NCBI GenBank assembly: GCA_900771425.1
Contig: CAAGNV010000077.1
Span: 1-18,326, forward strand
DNA from: Bacteroidaceae bacterium
GTDB lineage: Bacteria; Bacteroidota; Bacteroidia; Bacteroidales; Bacteroidaceae
Length of the DNA stretch: 18,326 bases
Direction: 5' to 3'
Notes under the pieces: model-generated
Told to the model about the DNA's origin: nothing
Seen by the model: only the letters and a program-made list of their open reading frames with translations
The model's database searches: none
Position numbers and translations under genes: made by a program
Part shown: in pieces, positions 1-7,616 of the stretch
Layout of the letters: each line of letters opens with the position of its first letter
How positions within the stretch are numbered: position 1 is the first letter of the stretch

Positions 1-240
1 CAACTCATGGGCTATGATTTTCGTGTAGTTTAGCTCATGTCCCGTCAAGGGACATTCGTGCCACTGTCCGCATGGCTTTCGTATTTTTCGGGCGTTTCGT
101 GTTCAAAAACAAAAAGAGATACCAACACGGAATCACTTGCCAATGAACCATGCATTGACTAACTTTTAACTTCCCTTTCCATAGATGTCGAAAATAGGAT
201 TTTTTTTAGATTTGCTCATCGCGGGCAGGTGCATATAGGA

Positions 241-346
241 AACGCAGCCATATCTTCGGGTCGGAAGAACCAAATCTTATCGCCATAAGAACCAAATCTT
301 ATCGGCCGAAGAACCAAATCTTATTGCCCGAAGATTTGGCTGCGTT
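241..346. repeat. three 22-bp tandem repeats bounded by a 20-bp inverted repeat
   Basis: The 16-base core AAGAACCAAATCTTAT starts at 265, 287 and 309, an exact 22-bp period, with variable 6-base ends. The array is enclosed by AACGCAGCCATATCTTCGGG (241-260) and its inverse at 327-346 (19 of 20 bases match). The inner part of the right arm, AAGATTTGG, is also complementary to CCAAATCTT inside every one of the three units. A transcript could therefore fold in several alternative ways. The function is unknown. Confidence 0.85.
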
Positions 347-508
347 TTTGCCTTCTGCTATGTGTGATGATTATCAGAGGCTTATGGAAGACCGATTTTT
401 ACCTGTCATTATGCTCTCATCTGCCCATTTTGGTATCTCGCGGGATATGCCGAAAATAGGACTTTTGTCATATCCGTTGATTTCAATCAATGCGATTTAG
501 TGCTTGTA

Positions 509-653
509 TTTATTTAACCACAGAAAGAACGGAAAGGACGGAAGGAATTAATAATTCATAATTCACAATTCATAATTAATAATTAATAATTAATAATTAA
601 GTCAATGAGTGTGGGTTTATGTTTTTTCGTTTCTTTCGTATGTTCCGTGGTTC
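509..653. repeat. ~145-bp direct repeat, copy 1
   Basis: This copy starts TTTATTTAACCACAGAAAG, continues into an AT microsatellite built from AATTAATAATTCAT-like words, and ends with GTGTGGGTTTATG then GTATGTTCCGTGGTTC. It is nearly identical to 782-924 and differs mainly in the number and order of AT words and a short GGAAAGGAC insertion. The end of this copy and the start of the other form an inverted pair: GTGGTT..GAACACGAAA at 647-674 against TTTCGTGTTC..AACCAC at 769-794. No coding potential is visible. Confidence 0.85.
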
Positions 654-781
654 ATAAAGAGATACGAACACGAAACGTAAAGGGACTTTTGATGCGTCAA
701 GCATCCAGTTTCGTACGAATTTCGTAACGCACTTGCAAGAGAAACAATAAATTCGTTTATTTCGTTAATTTCGTGTTCGTC

Positions 782-924
782 TTTATTTAACCACAGAAAG
801 AACGGAAGGAATTAATAATTCATAATTAATAATTCACAATTCATAATTCATAATTAATAATTCATAATTAAGTCGATGAGTGTGGGTTTATGTTTTTTCG
901 TTTCTTTCGTATGTTCCGTGGTTC
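782..924. repeat. ~145-bp direct repeat, copy 2
   Basis: This is the second copy of the 509-653 element, with the same TTTATTTAACCACAGAAAG opening and the same TTCCGTGGTTC end. The central AT word array is rearranged. Its right end lies about 35 bp before the trmN6 promoter. It is likely a dispersed Bacteroidales intergenic repeat, since no terminal protein-coding or transposase sequence is present. Confidence 0.85.
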
Positions 925-959
925 GTATCTCTTTTAGAATATGAAACTTTGTCTTTTTC

Positions 960-990
960 TTGATTGTTTCATGAAAATGTCGTAACTTTG
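960..990 (+). promoter_or_regulatory. Bacteroidetes-type promoter upstream of trmN6
   Basis: TAACTTTG at 983-990 fits the TAnnTTTG -7 box. TTG at 960-962, with a 20-base spacer, is an acceptable -33 element. Transcription would begin near 996, leaving a leader of about 140 bases before the methyltransferase that contains the decayed signal-peptide frame. Confidence 0.65.
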
Positions 991-1030
991 CATCACTTAA
1001 TCAACATCTATCAACATGCAGGCCCAAGAC

Positions 1031-1132
1031 ATGAAATGACTTTTCATTGTGGCCGCTGCCGTATTGTGCAGTATGACGACGTTGACACAGACTGATATTA
1101 CCCTACTGGACAATCAGCACACAGAGGACTGA
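1031..1132 (+). pseudogene. vestigial signal-peptide frame interrupted by TGA
   Basis: ATG AAA TGA CTT opens a 34-codon frame. Ignoring the third-codon TGA, it reads MK*LFIVAAAVLCSM and then a short polar tail before a TGA at 1130-1132. The first part has the charge and hydrophobic core of a Sec signal peptide, so this looks like the 5' stub of a lost exported protein. It sits between the promoter at 960-990 and trmN6. Chance resemblance is possible because the frame is very short. Confidence 0.4.
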
Positions 1133-1138
1133 CAACGA

Positions 1139-1855
1139 ATGGATTTCAAGTGTAAACAATTCACGGTAAAGCAAGACAATGCAGCGATGAAGGTGGGTAC
1201 CGACAGCGACCTGCTCGGCACGTTGGCCGAAGGTGGCAGCCGAATACTCGACATAGGCACCGGCACCGGCATACTCGCACTGATGATGGCGCAGCGGTTT
1301 CCCGATGCGTCGGTCGTCGCCGTCGAGATTGACGAAAACGCAGTGATCGATGCTGAGCGCAACTTCCGCTCGTCACCCTTTGCCGACCGAATCACACTGC
1401 GTCATATCTCGCTTCAGGACTACCTCGACGAAGCAGGCACGTCGGCCGAACCGCTGTTCGACAGCATCATATGCAACCCGCCTTACTTCGACAAGAGCAC
1501 CGAATGCCCCGACACAGGACGCACCCGTGCACGCCACAGTTCGAGCCTGCCGTTCGACATACTGGCCAACGGCGCATACCGGCTGCTGAAGGAGGGTGGC
1601 GTGTTCACCGTCTGCATACCGCCCGAAGTGCTCTCGACGTTCCGTGCCGAATGTCTGTTCGCCGGTTTCAGCGAGTACCGCAACTACAACATACAGTCGC
1701 TGCCCGACAGACCGCCGAAGCGGTATGTGCTCGTATTCAAGAAAGGACCGGCTCAGTTCCCTGCAAGTCAGACATTCTGCATGCGCAACAGCGACGGAAG
1801 CATCTCGGACTGGTATATCTGGCAGATGAGGGATTTTCTGGACAATATGCATTAG
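1139..1855 (+). CDS. trmN6: tRNA1(Val) (adenine(37)-N6)-methyltransferase
   Basis: This is a predicted cytosolic SAM-dependent methyltransferase of the TrmN6/YfiC family, which N6-methylates A37 of tRNA1(Val). The 238-aa length is normal for the family. The N-terminus KQFTVKQDNAAMKVGTDSDLL is the usual family opening. The SAM-binding loop DIGTGTG lies at residues 38-44 and the acidic ribose contact region AVEIDENAV at 61-69. The N6-adenine methyltransferase motif IV, NPPY, is at 113-116. The ATG at 1139 is chosen because it places the conserved opening at the N-terminus. The next gene begins 54 bp downstream, beyond a small hairpin. Base composition changes sharply from the AT-rich repeats upstream to GC-richer coding sequence here. 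The family call is firm, but the exact tRNA substrate is taken from the family. Confidence 0.88.
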   Translation: MDFKCKQFTVKQDNAAMKVGTDSDLLGTLAEGGSRILDIGTGTGILALMMAQRFPDASVVAVEIDENAVIDAERNFRSSPFADRITLRHISLQDYLDEAGTSAEPLFDSIICNPPYFDKSTECPDTGRTRARHSSSLPFDILANGAYRLLKEGGVFTVCIPPEVLSTFRAECLFAGFSEYRNYNIQSLPDRPPKRYVLVFKKGPAQFPASQTFCMRNSDGSISDWYIWQMRDFLDNMH

Positions 1856-1864
1856 TAAATAATA

Positions 1865-1887
1865 GGGCTAATAGGACCTATTGGCCC
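1865..1887 (+). terminator. hairpin after trmN6 (weak terminator or attenuator)
   Basis: GGGCTAATAGG (1865-1875) and CCTATTGGCCC (1877-1887) form an 11-bp stem with one G-U pair around a single central base, so the tip must open. CACAATTTT follows, which is only a weak U tract. It may partly separate trmN6 from the lipoprotein gene. Confidence 0.4.
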
Positions 1888-1909
1888 CACAATTTTAACT
1901 CACAATAAT

Positions 1910-2752
1910 ATGAACAAAGTATTTTTACCAATCATGGCAGCCCTGCTATTGGCAGGTTGCAGCCAGAAAGCAGACAATGCAGAAGCTACGCCAACCGACT
2001 CTGACAGCATTCAGTGCGAAGAAGTCGAGGCAGATGAAGAAGAATCAGTACCGACCGGACTCGTAACCAAAAGGGTAGCAAAGAAGGAGGGGCTGCGCAA
2101 CTGGACATATTCGTTCGTTGCCGATTACCCTGTCGATGGCAATCCGCTGCTCGTCAACAGCATACGCGAATGGATAAGCGAGACTCTCGGAGGCACATAT
2201 ACAGGTAACCTTGCCGACACGACAAGCATGTTCGACCACTATGCCAAGGAATATCTCACGGACGATGACGAGACCGGCACTGACAGCGATGACGACTTCA
2301 GCTTTGAAGGAGTCAACGAAAGCGAGTTCACCATCATCTGGCAGACCGACAAACTGGTAACATATCAACTGAAAGAATACTGGTACGGCGGCGGTGCACA
2401 TGGCGGCACGTTTATTGCAGGATTCACGTTCCGCAAGTCGGACGGACGACTGTTCGGCTCAGACATGTTCATGGCCAAAGCCGACTTGCAGAAAGAACTC
2501 CACGAGGGACTGGCAACGTATTTCGGCGCTACCACCGACGAGGAACTGGAACAACAACTCTTCCTCAGCAACTACCAGTCGGTGTCCAACCTGCCTATGC
2601 CAAAAGCCGATCCGTGGATTGACGGAGAGGGTGTCCACCTGGTATATGGAGAGTACGAGATTGCATGCTATGCAGCCGGATTGCCTGAAGTGATCATACC
2701 TCTCAACAGAGCAAAGAAGTATTTCACGGCAACGGTACTGAAGGAACTGTAA
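1910..2752 (+). CDS. DUF3298 (RsiV-like) lipoprotein
   Basis: This is a 280-aa predicted envelope lipoprotein. Residues 1-17 are a signal peptide ending in the lipobox LAGC with lipidated Cys17, followed by an acidic linker rich in D and E. The middle part, ending in W158 and the phrase YGGGAHGG, resembles the PdaC/RsiV-like (DUF4163) module. The C-terminal half is DUF3298, with the signature GVHLVYGEYEIACYAAG near 241-257 and a following IIPL strand. DUF3298 occurs in RsiV, a lysozyme-sensing anti-sigma factor of Firmicutes. Bacteroidetes homologues are lipoproteins without the cytosolic anti-sigma part, so a regulatory role does not follow. The gene stands 52 bp before the M64 peptidase gene and may be cotranscribed with it. 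The function is unproven and envelope binding or sensing is only a guess. Confidence 0.75.
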   Translation: MNKVFLPIMAALLLAGCSQKADNAEATPTDSDSIQCEEVEADEEESVPTGLVTKRVAKKEGLRNWTYSFVADYPVDGNPLLVNSIREWISETLGGTYTGNLADTTSMFDHYAKEYLTDDDETGTDSDDDFSFEGVNESEFTIIWQTDKLVTYQLKEYWYGGGAHGGTFIAGFTFRKSDGRLFGSDMFMAKADLQKELHEGLATYFGATTDEELEQQLFLSNYQSVSNLPMPKADPWIDGEGVHLVYGEYEIACYAAGLPEVIIPLNRAKKYFTATVLKEL

Positions 2753-2803
2753 AAACCTCTGCGGCAACAACGTCAATACATCAATAACCAACGACCAGAC
2801 GAT

Positions 2804-4231
2804 ATGAAACGACTATCACTTTCCGCTTTATTGCTTTGCTGTACGCTGGCAGCGAGCGCCGAAGTAGATTTTGACCGATACTTCGAGGACAACACTCTGC
2901 GCATTGACTACATCTTTGCCGGTGACCAGCAGAAACAGGACATCTATCTCGACGAACTCTTCAAGCAAGACCGCTGGGCAGGGCGCAGGAACCGCCTCGA
3001 CGAAGTATTCCTCAAGGGCAACGGCCAACTGACGGTGAAGGACCATGCCAGCGGGGCAGTCATATACGTCTGGACATTCTCGACACTATTCCAGGAATGG
3101 CTGCAGGACAACGAGTCAAAGACGTTGCGCCGTGCCTTCGAGTCGAGTTTCAACGTGCCGTTCCCCAAACAGAAGGTTGATGTCACCGTCACCCTGACCG
3201 ACAACCACGGGCGCGTCACCACATCGATGACTCACAGTGTCGATCCCGCCGACATCCTCATACGCCATATCGGCACGAACGGCATACCTTATCATTATAT
3301 ATGGAAGGGAAACCACGACAAGTCAGCCGGCACCGGCACCAACAACCCATCGACAAAATCGCGCAGCTACATACCAACCCCTTACGATGAGTCGAAAGAC
3401 GTTGACCTCACCGGCTGCGTTGACCTCGCCATACTTGCCGAAGGCTATACCGAAGCCGAGATGGGCAAGTTCTATGCCGACTGCCAGCGTGCCGTCGATG
3501 CCCTGTTCGAGCGCGAGCCGTTCAAGAACCTGAAGAATAGTTTCAACGTAGTGGCCGTGGCAGCACCCTCACTCACGTCCGGTCCCTCTGTCCCCCACCA
3601 GAAGATATGGAGCAACACCGCGGCATCGACCCACTACGACACGTTCTACACCGACCGCTACCTCACCACGTCGAACATGCACACCATATACGACCTGCTC
3701 AGTGGAGTGCCGTTCGAACATATCATGGTTCTGGTCAACAGCGATACCTACGGCGGTGGCGGCATCTACAACCAAGTGACATTCGCCACCAGCGACCACC
3801 CTACATTCAAGCAGGTCTTCGTTCATGAGTTCGGGCACAGTTACGGAGGTCTTGCCGACGAATATGCCTACGACGACATGGACAGCGAGTGGTATCCAGC
3901 CGATACCGAGCCGTGGGAACCTAACATCACCACCCTGCACGACTTCGGCAGCAAGTGGGCCGACATGATGCCTAAGCGCCAACCTATACCAACCCCTCTC
4001 GACCCCAAGGTGCCGAACTACCGTACCATCGACAAAAACGACGCCAAGGCCATGGAACGCCTTAACGCCAGCGTACAGGTAGTCGGCGTATTCGAAGGTG
4101 CCGGCTATCAGTCACACGGAGCCTACCGACCTGCACAGGAATGCCGAATGAAGATAAACGAAGTACTCGACTTCTGCCCCGTATGTTCACGAGCTATAAA
4201 GAGGATAACGGAGTTCTATACAGGCAAATAG
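2804..4231 (+). CDS. secreted M64-family metallopeptidase (IgA peptidase M64)
   Basis: This is a 475-aa exported zinc peptidase. The first ~19 residues (MKRLSLSALLLCCTLAASA) form a Sec signal peptide without a proper lipobox, so a periplasmic or secreted product is expected. An N-terminal beta-rich region (about 20-170) fits the M64 N-terminal domain. The peptidase domain follows from about 195 (VDLTGCVDLAILAEGYTEAEM). The zinc site is HEFGH at 341-345, followed by a GGLADEY segment with D352 and E353, as expected for the family. The C-terminus contains a CRMK...FCPVC Cys cluster. Family M64 is named for a Clostridium IgA protease. Most Bacteroidetes members have no known substrate, so IgA cleavage should not be assumed. 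It lies 52 bp after the DUF3298 lipoprotein gene. Confidence 0.85.
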   Translation: MKRLSLSALLLCCTLAASAEVDFDRYFEDNTLRIDYIFAGDQQKQDIYLDELFKQDRWAGRRNRLDEVFLKGNGQLTVKDHASGAVIYVWTFSTLFQEWLQDNESKTLRRAFESSFNVPFPKQKVDVTVTLTDNHGRVTTSMTHSVDPADILIRHIGTNGIPYHYIWKGNHDKSAGTGTNNPSTKSRSYIPTPYDESKDVDLTGCVDLAILAEGYTEAEMGKFYADCQRAVDALFEREPFKNLKNSFNVVAVAAPSLTSGPSVPHQKIWSNTAASTHYDTFYTDRYLTTSNMHTIYDLLSGVPFEHIMVLVNSDTYGGGGIYNQVTFATSDHPTFKQVFVHEFGHSYGGLADEYAYDDMDSEWYPADTEPWEPNITTLHDFGSKWADMMPKRQPIPTPLDPKVPNYRTIDKNDAKAMERLNASVQVVGVFEGAGYQSHGAYRPAQECRMKINEVLDFCPVCSRAIKRITEFYTGK

Positions 4232-4252
4232 AGGCAGCCCCCTCCAGGAGAG

Positions 4253-4345
4253 GTTAGGGATTAGAGATTAAAGCTTAGAGATTAGAGATTAGAGAATAAA
4301 GCTTAGAGATTAGAGATTAGAGATTAGAGGTTAGAGGTTAGAGAG
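4253..4345. repeat. TTAGAGA heptamer tandem tract
   Basis: About 93 bp is built almost entirely of the 7-base word TTAGAGA and variants (TTAGAGG, ATAAAGC, TTAAAGC). A higher-order block containing AAAGCTTAGAGATTAGAGA occurs twice. The tract lies between the M64 stop and the promoter of the M49 gene, with no coding role. Copy number is likely to vary between strains through slippage. Confidence 0.9.
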
Positions 4346-4457
4346 CATGGGCGAAGATGCAGGGCTTCGTTGCCACACATGCGCCGTGCCCTAAGCTTAT
4401 TTCCGCTTGTAGGACAACATTTTTACGTTTTTCCTTCCATCTTATCAGTTTATTTAG

Positions 4458-4465
4458 TATCTTTG
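4458..4465 (+). promoter_or_regulatory. -7 box upstream of the M49 lipoprotein gene
   Basis: TATCTTTG matches TAnnTTTG exactly. The -33 region is only a T-rich stretch (TTTTTCC near 4428-4434). The predicted start of transcription is near 4472, leaving a ~20-base leader to the ATG at 4492. Its position inside any longer reading frame from 4357 supports the downstream start. Confidence 0.7.
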
Positions 4466-4491
4466 CGGAGGAAATAGACATTTTTTTACTT

Positions 4492-6519
4492 ATGAAACGA
4501 TTTGCAATAATGGCACTTTCAGCATTGGCACTGATGGGATGCAAGGGTCCCGCTGCCGACGACGGCCTCAAGGCCGATGACAACTTTGAGTATGCAAACG
4601 AACGGTTTGCCGACCTACAGATGCTCCGCTACAAGGTGGAGGGATTTGAAAACCTAACCCTCAAGCAGAAGACTCTCATCTATCACCTGAGCGAAGCTGC
4701 CCTATACGGACGCGACATCCTCTTCGACCAGAACGGACGCTACAACCTGCGCATCCGCTACATGCTCGAATCAATATACCAGTCGGAAGCCGTTGACCAT
4801 GAGTCGGACGACTTCAAAGCCATGGAAATATACCTGAAGCGAGTATGGTTCTCAAACGGCATACACCACCACTACGGGTGCGAGAAGTTCGTACCTGAAT
4901 TCAGCGAAGAGTGGTTCCGCGAAGCATGGGCAAAGATTGAACAGCAGGAAGGCATCGACATCGACGAGATATGTCCGGTCATCTTCAATCCCGACATCAT
5001 GGCCAAGCGCGTCAATCTGGCTGACGGTCAGGACCTCCTGCTCACGTCGGCAAGCAACTACTATCAAGGTGTCACCCAGAAAGAGGCAGAAGACTTCTAT
5101 CTGGCCGAAAAGGCAAAGGGCGACAAGGAACACCCAGTGATGTTCGGCATGAACAGCCGACTGGTCAAGACACCTGACGGCAAGATAGTTGAGAAGCGAT
5201 GGACCATCAACGGGCTATACGGTCAGGCCATCGCCAAGATAGTCGAGCACCTGAAGGCAGCACGTCCGTTTGCAGAAGACGAACAGCAGGGACAGGTCAT
5301 CGACAAACTTATCGACTACTACACCACCGGCGACCTCCACACCTTCGACGAATACAGCATACTATGGGCTGACAATACCGAGCCGCTCGTCGATTTCGTC
5401 AATGGCTTCATCGAGTGCTACGGCGACCCTCTCGGACTGAAATGCTCGTGGGAGTCAATCGTCAACTTCAAGGATCTCGAAGCTACAAAGCGCACAGAGA
5501 CACTATCGTCGAACGCACAGTGGTTCGAAGACAACTCACCGGTTGACAGCCGATTCAAGAAAGAAAACGTAAAGGGCATCTCTGCCAAGGTAATCAATGC
5601 AGCCATACTCGCCGGCGACCTCTACCCATCGACAGCCATCGGCATCAACCTGCCTAACAGCGACTGGGTTCGCAAGGAACACGGCAGTAAGTCTGTCACC
5701 ATCGGCAACCTGACCGACGCCTACAACAAGGCAGCAGGCAGCGGAATGCGAAAAGAGTTCTGCTACTCTGACGACGAAGTCGAACTCATAGGTCAGTACG
5801 GCGACATCACCGACGACCTCCACACAGACCTCCACGAATGTCTCGGACACGGTTCAGGCAAGCTCCTGCCTGGCGTTGACGGCGATAGCCTGAAAGCATA
5901 CGGTTCGACCATCGAGGAAGCACGTGCCGACCTGTTCGGGCTCTATTACGTAGCCGACCACAAACTCGTAGAACTCGGACTCACTCCTAACGACGAGGCA
6001 TACAAGGCACAGTACTACAGTTACATGATGAACGGATTGATGACTCAACTCGTTCGCATCGAACTCGGCAACACCATCGAAGAAGCACACATGCGCAACC
6101 GTGCCCTCATCGCCCGCTGGTGCTACGAGCAGGGTAAAGCCGACAAGGTAGTCGAAATGGTAAAGAAGAACGGAAAGACATACGTCAAGATAAACGACTA
6201 CGAAGCTCTGCGCCAACTCTTCGGCAAACTCCTTGCTGAAATCCAGCGCATAAAGAGCGAAGGCGACTATCTCGGTGCACAGAAACTCGTCGAGACATAC
6301 GCCGTGAAGATTGACCCACAACTCCACAAGGAAGTGCTCGAACGCTACAAGAAACTCGACCTCGCTCCTTACAAGGGTTTCATCAACCCTGTTTATAAGG
6401 CTGAATACGACAAGGACGGAAACATCACCGACGTAAAGATCGACTACACCGAAGGCTACGCCCAGCAGATGCTTCGCTACAGTTCACAGTACAAGAGCCT
6501 GCCACTTGTCAATGAGTAA
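4492..6519 (+). CDS. dipeptidyl-peptidase III-like lipoprotein (M49)
   Basis: This is a predicted M49 zinc exopeptidase that removes dipeptides from peptide N-termini, here tethered to the envelope. The product is 675 aa, the usual size for bacterial DPP III. Residues 1-17 are a lipoprotein signal with lipobox LMGC (Cys17). The M49 zinc motif HExxGH is present as HECLGH at 448-453. The second motif EEARAD, carrying the Glu ligand, begins at 475. I chose ATG 4492 over the in-frame ATG at 4357 for two reasons: the shorter form exposes a perfect lipoprotein signal, and a -7 box lies just upstream. It begins a probable operon with the AlkD-like gene 21 bp downstream and the Fur gene after it. Together with the upstream M64 enzyme it suggests breakdown of external protein or peptides. 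Substrates are unknown. Confidence 0.88.
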   Translation: MKRFAIMALSALALMGCKGPAADDGLKADDNFEYANERFADLQMLRYKVEGFENLTLKQKTLIYHLSEAALYGRDILFDQNGRYNLRIRYMLESIYQSEAVDHESDDFKAMEIYLKRVWFSNGIHHHYGCEKFVPEFSEEWFREAWAKIEQQEGIDIDEICPVIFNPDIMAKRVNLADGQDLLLTSASNYYQGVTQKEAEDFYLAEKAKGDKEHPVMFGMNSRLVKTPDGKIVEKRWTINGLYGQAIAKIVEHLKAARPFAEDEQQGQVIDKLIDYYTTGDLHTFDEYSILWADNTEPLVDFVNGFIECYGDPLGLKCSWESIVNFKDLEATKRTETLSSNAQWFEDNSPVDSRFKKENVKGISAKVINAAILAGDLYPSTAIGINLPNSDWVRKEHGSKSVTIGNLTDAYNKAAGSGMRKEFCYSDDEVELIGQYGDITDDLHTDLHECLGHGSGKLLPGVDGDSLKAYGSTIEEARADLFGLYYVADHKLVELGLTPNDEAYKAQYYSYMMNGLMTQLVRIELGNTIEEAHMRNRALIARWCYEQGKADKVVEMVKKNGKTYVKINDYEALRQLFGKLLAEIQRIKSEGDYLGAQKLVETYAVKIDPQLHKEVLERYKKLDLAPYKGFINPVYKAEYDKDGNITDVKIDYTEGYAQQMLRYSSQYKSLPLVNE

Positions 6520-6540
6520 AGGATTAAGACAGAATACTAA

Positions 6541-7077
6541 ATGATTAAGATAGAGGATATAAAGAAGGACCTTCGTGCCAACATGAACGGAGTAGCTTCA
6601 GCCGCCATGCGTTCCACACCCGACTACCGCGTCAACTTCGGTGTGGAACTGCCACGGCTGCAGTCGCTTGCCAACGAATACGGCAAGGACCACGAACTGG
6701 CTCAGGCACTGTGGAAGGAATCAGTACGCGAATGCCGAATACTCGCTACCATGACCCAACCCGCAGAGCAGTTCGACGCTGAATTCGCCGACCTATGGAT
6801 GGAGTCAATCCACACCGTTGAGATAGCACAGATAGCAGCCCTAAACCTCTTCCAGTACATGGATTGCGCAGCCGACAAGGCCTTCCAGTGGATTGCGTCA
6901 GACGATGAAATCCGTCAGGTCACAGGCCTGAGCATCGTTTGCCACCTGATGCGCCGTACAGAACTCAGCCCACGGTCGATAAACGAACTCAGCGACCAGC
7001 TGCAGTCATTGCTCGACGACGACAAGGCACCTATGTCTGTCCGACGTCTTGCAGCCAACCTGCAAGCCCAAGTATAA
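6541..7077 (+). CDS. AlkD-like HEAT-repeat protein (DNA alkylation repair family)
   Basis: This 178-aa all-helical protein has no signal peptide, so it is cytosolic. The pattern of an early G-x-x-x-PRLQSLANEYG, then LAQALWKESVRECRILATM, then helical repeats ending in SVRRLAANLQ resembles the small Bacteroidetes proteins assigned to the DNA alkylation repair (AlkD, PF08713) superfamily. AlkD excises N3- and N7-alkylated bases using a HEAT-like solenoid. This protein is shorter than canonical AlkD (~230 aa) and I cannot confirm the catalytic Asp or the DNA-contact Arg/Trp residues, so glycosylase activity is uncertain. It begins 21 bp after the M49 gene and ends 25 bp before the Fur start, consistent with one transcript. 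The alternative is a HEAT-repeat protein with no enzymatic role. Confidence 0.6.
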   Translation: MIKIEDIKKDLRANMNGVASAAMRSTPDYRVNFGVELPRLQSLANEYGKDHELAQALWKESVRECRILATMTQPAEQFDAEFADLWMESIHTVEIAQIAALNLFQYMDCAADKAFQWIASDDEIRQVTGLSIVCHLMRRTELSPRSINELSDQLQSLLDDDKAPMSVRRLAANLQAQV

Positions 7078-7102
7078 ACAATTCATAACCCATCACAACC
7101 CC

Positions 7103-7591
7103 ATGACCAAGGCAAACGAAGAACGAATAGCGGCTGCCACCGACATCCTGACCGAATACATGTTAGAGAAGCGATGCCGTAAGACACCAGAACGCTACGC
7201 ACTCATCAAGGCAGCATATTCCATTGGTGAGCCATTCTCCGTCGATTCGCTGCAGGCATTCGTTGCCAAACAGATGGTCCTGAGCCGCATCACAGTATAT
7301 AACAACCTGAAGATGTTCATCAAGGCAGGGCTCGTCATCAAGTTGCCCACACCAGGACTTGAGATGTACGAGGCATGCTATCAGAACCAGCCACACCACA
7401 AGTTGGTATGCACCGTATGCGGAACCACCACCGAGTTCCTCGACGACAGCATCACCGACTTCGTCATGGAGAAGCGATTCAAGAAGTTCCACCTGTCAAG
7501 TTGCTCCGTTACCATCTTCGGTGTGTGTGCCCGATGTCGTGCAAAGCAGAACCGCGAGAAGAAGAAGCTCAGGGACAAAAAGAAGCAATAA
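7103..7591 (+). CDS. Fur-family metal-dependent repressor
   Basis: This is a 162-aa cytosolic regulator of the Fur/PerR/Zur family. The N-terminal winged helix spans about 1-85, including the recognition part LSRITVYNNLKMFIKAGLV. The dimerisation domain carries the metal region HHKLVCTVCG, with H98, H99, C103 and C106. A second Cys group, C134 and then C142/C145 (CARC), completes the structural zinc site. The C-terminal tail is strongly basic. The ATG at 7103 is chosen over 7049 because it does not overlap the preceding gene and gives a normal Fur N-terminus (MTKANEERI). The metal specificity (Fe, Zn or peroxide sensing) cannot be told from the sequence. A Fur-family gene just upstream of purA recurs in Bacteroidales as far as I recall. 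The 135-bp gap to purA holds a separate promoter. Confidence 0.88.
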   Translation: MTKANEERIAAATDILTEYMLEKRCRKTPERYALIKAAYSIGEPFSVDSLQAFVAKQMVLSRITVYNNLKMFIKAGLVIKLPTPGLEMYEACYQNQPHHKLVCTVCGTTTEFLDDSITDFVMEKRFKKFHLSSCSVTIFGVCARCRAKQNREKKKLRDKKKQ

Positions 7592-7616
7592 GCACAAATA
7601 ATTGTCATTTATTGCA

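Larger units (their letters stand above)
1..1138. other. repeat-rich gene-free region
   Basis: No convincing gene is present in these 1.1 kb. The stretch is AT-rich and made of short dispersed repeats. AAAGAGATAC followed by AACACG appears near 114 and 657, and the inverse GTATCTCTTT appears near 924. A near-identical phrase, AT(G)YCGAAAATAGGA, appears near 185 and 447. A 7-bp hairpin ATGTCCC/GGGACAT lies at 37-55. Two larger repeat structures, a promoter and a decayed reading frame are listed separately. The composition differs strongly from the coding region that follows, so this is probably a repeat-colonised intergenic spacer rather than a lost gene. The region continues off the left edge of the window. 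Confidence 0.7.

Noticed and set aside
241..346. Possible CRISPR array
   Set aside because: Only three 22-bp units directly abutting, with 6-base variable ends and no spacers of normal length, and no cas genes.
1373..1908. Long overlapping frames within trmN6 on both strands
   Set aside because: They are shadows of the GC-rich coding frame; the TrmN6 motifs are unmistakable in the chosen frame.
4357..4491. Longer N-terminus for the M49 lipoprotein
   Set aside because: It would contain the -7 box and hide a perfect lipoprotein signal at ATG 4492.
7049..7102. Longer N-terminus for the Fur-family protein
   Set aside because: It would overlap the end of the AlkD-like gene and add residues atypical for Fur; ATG 7103 fits better.
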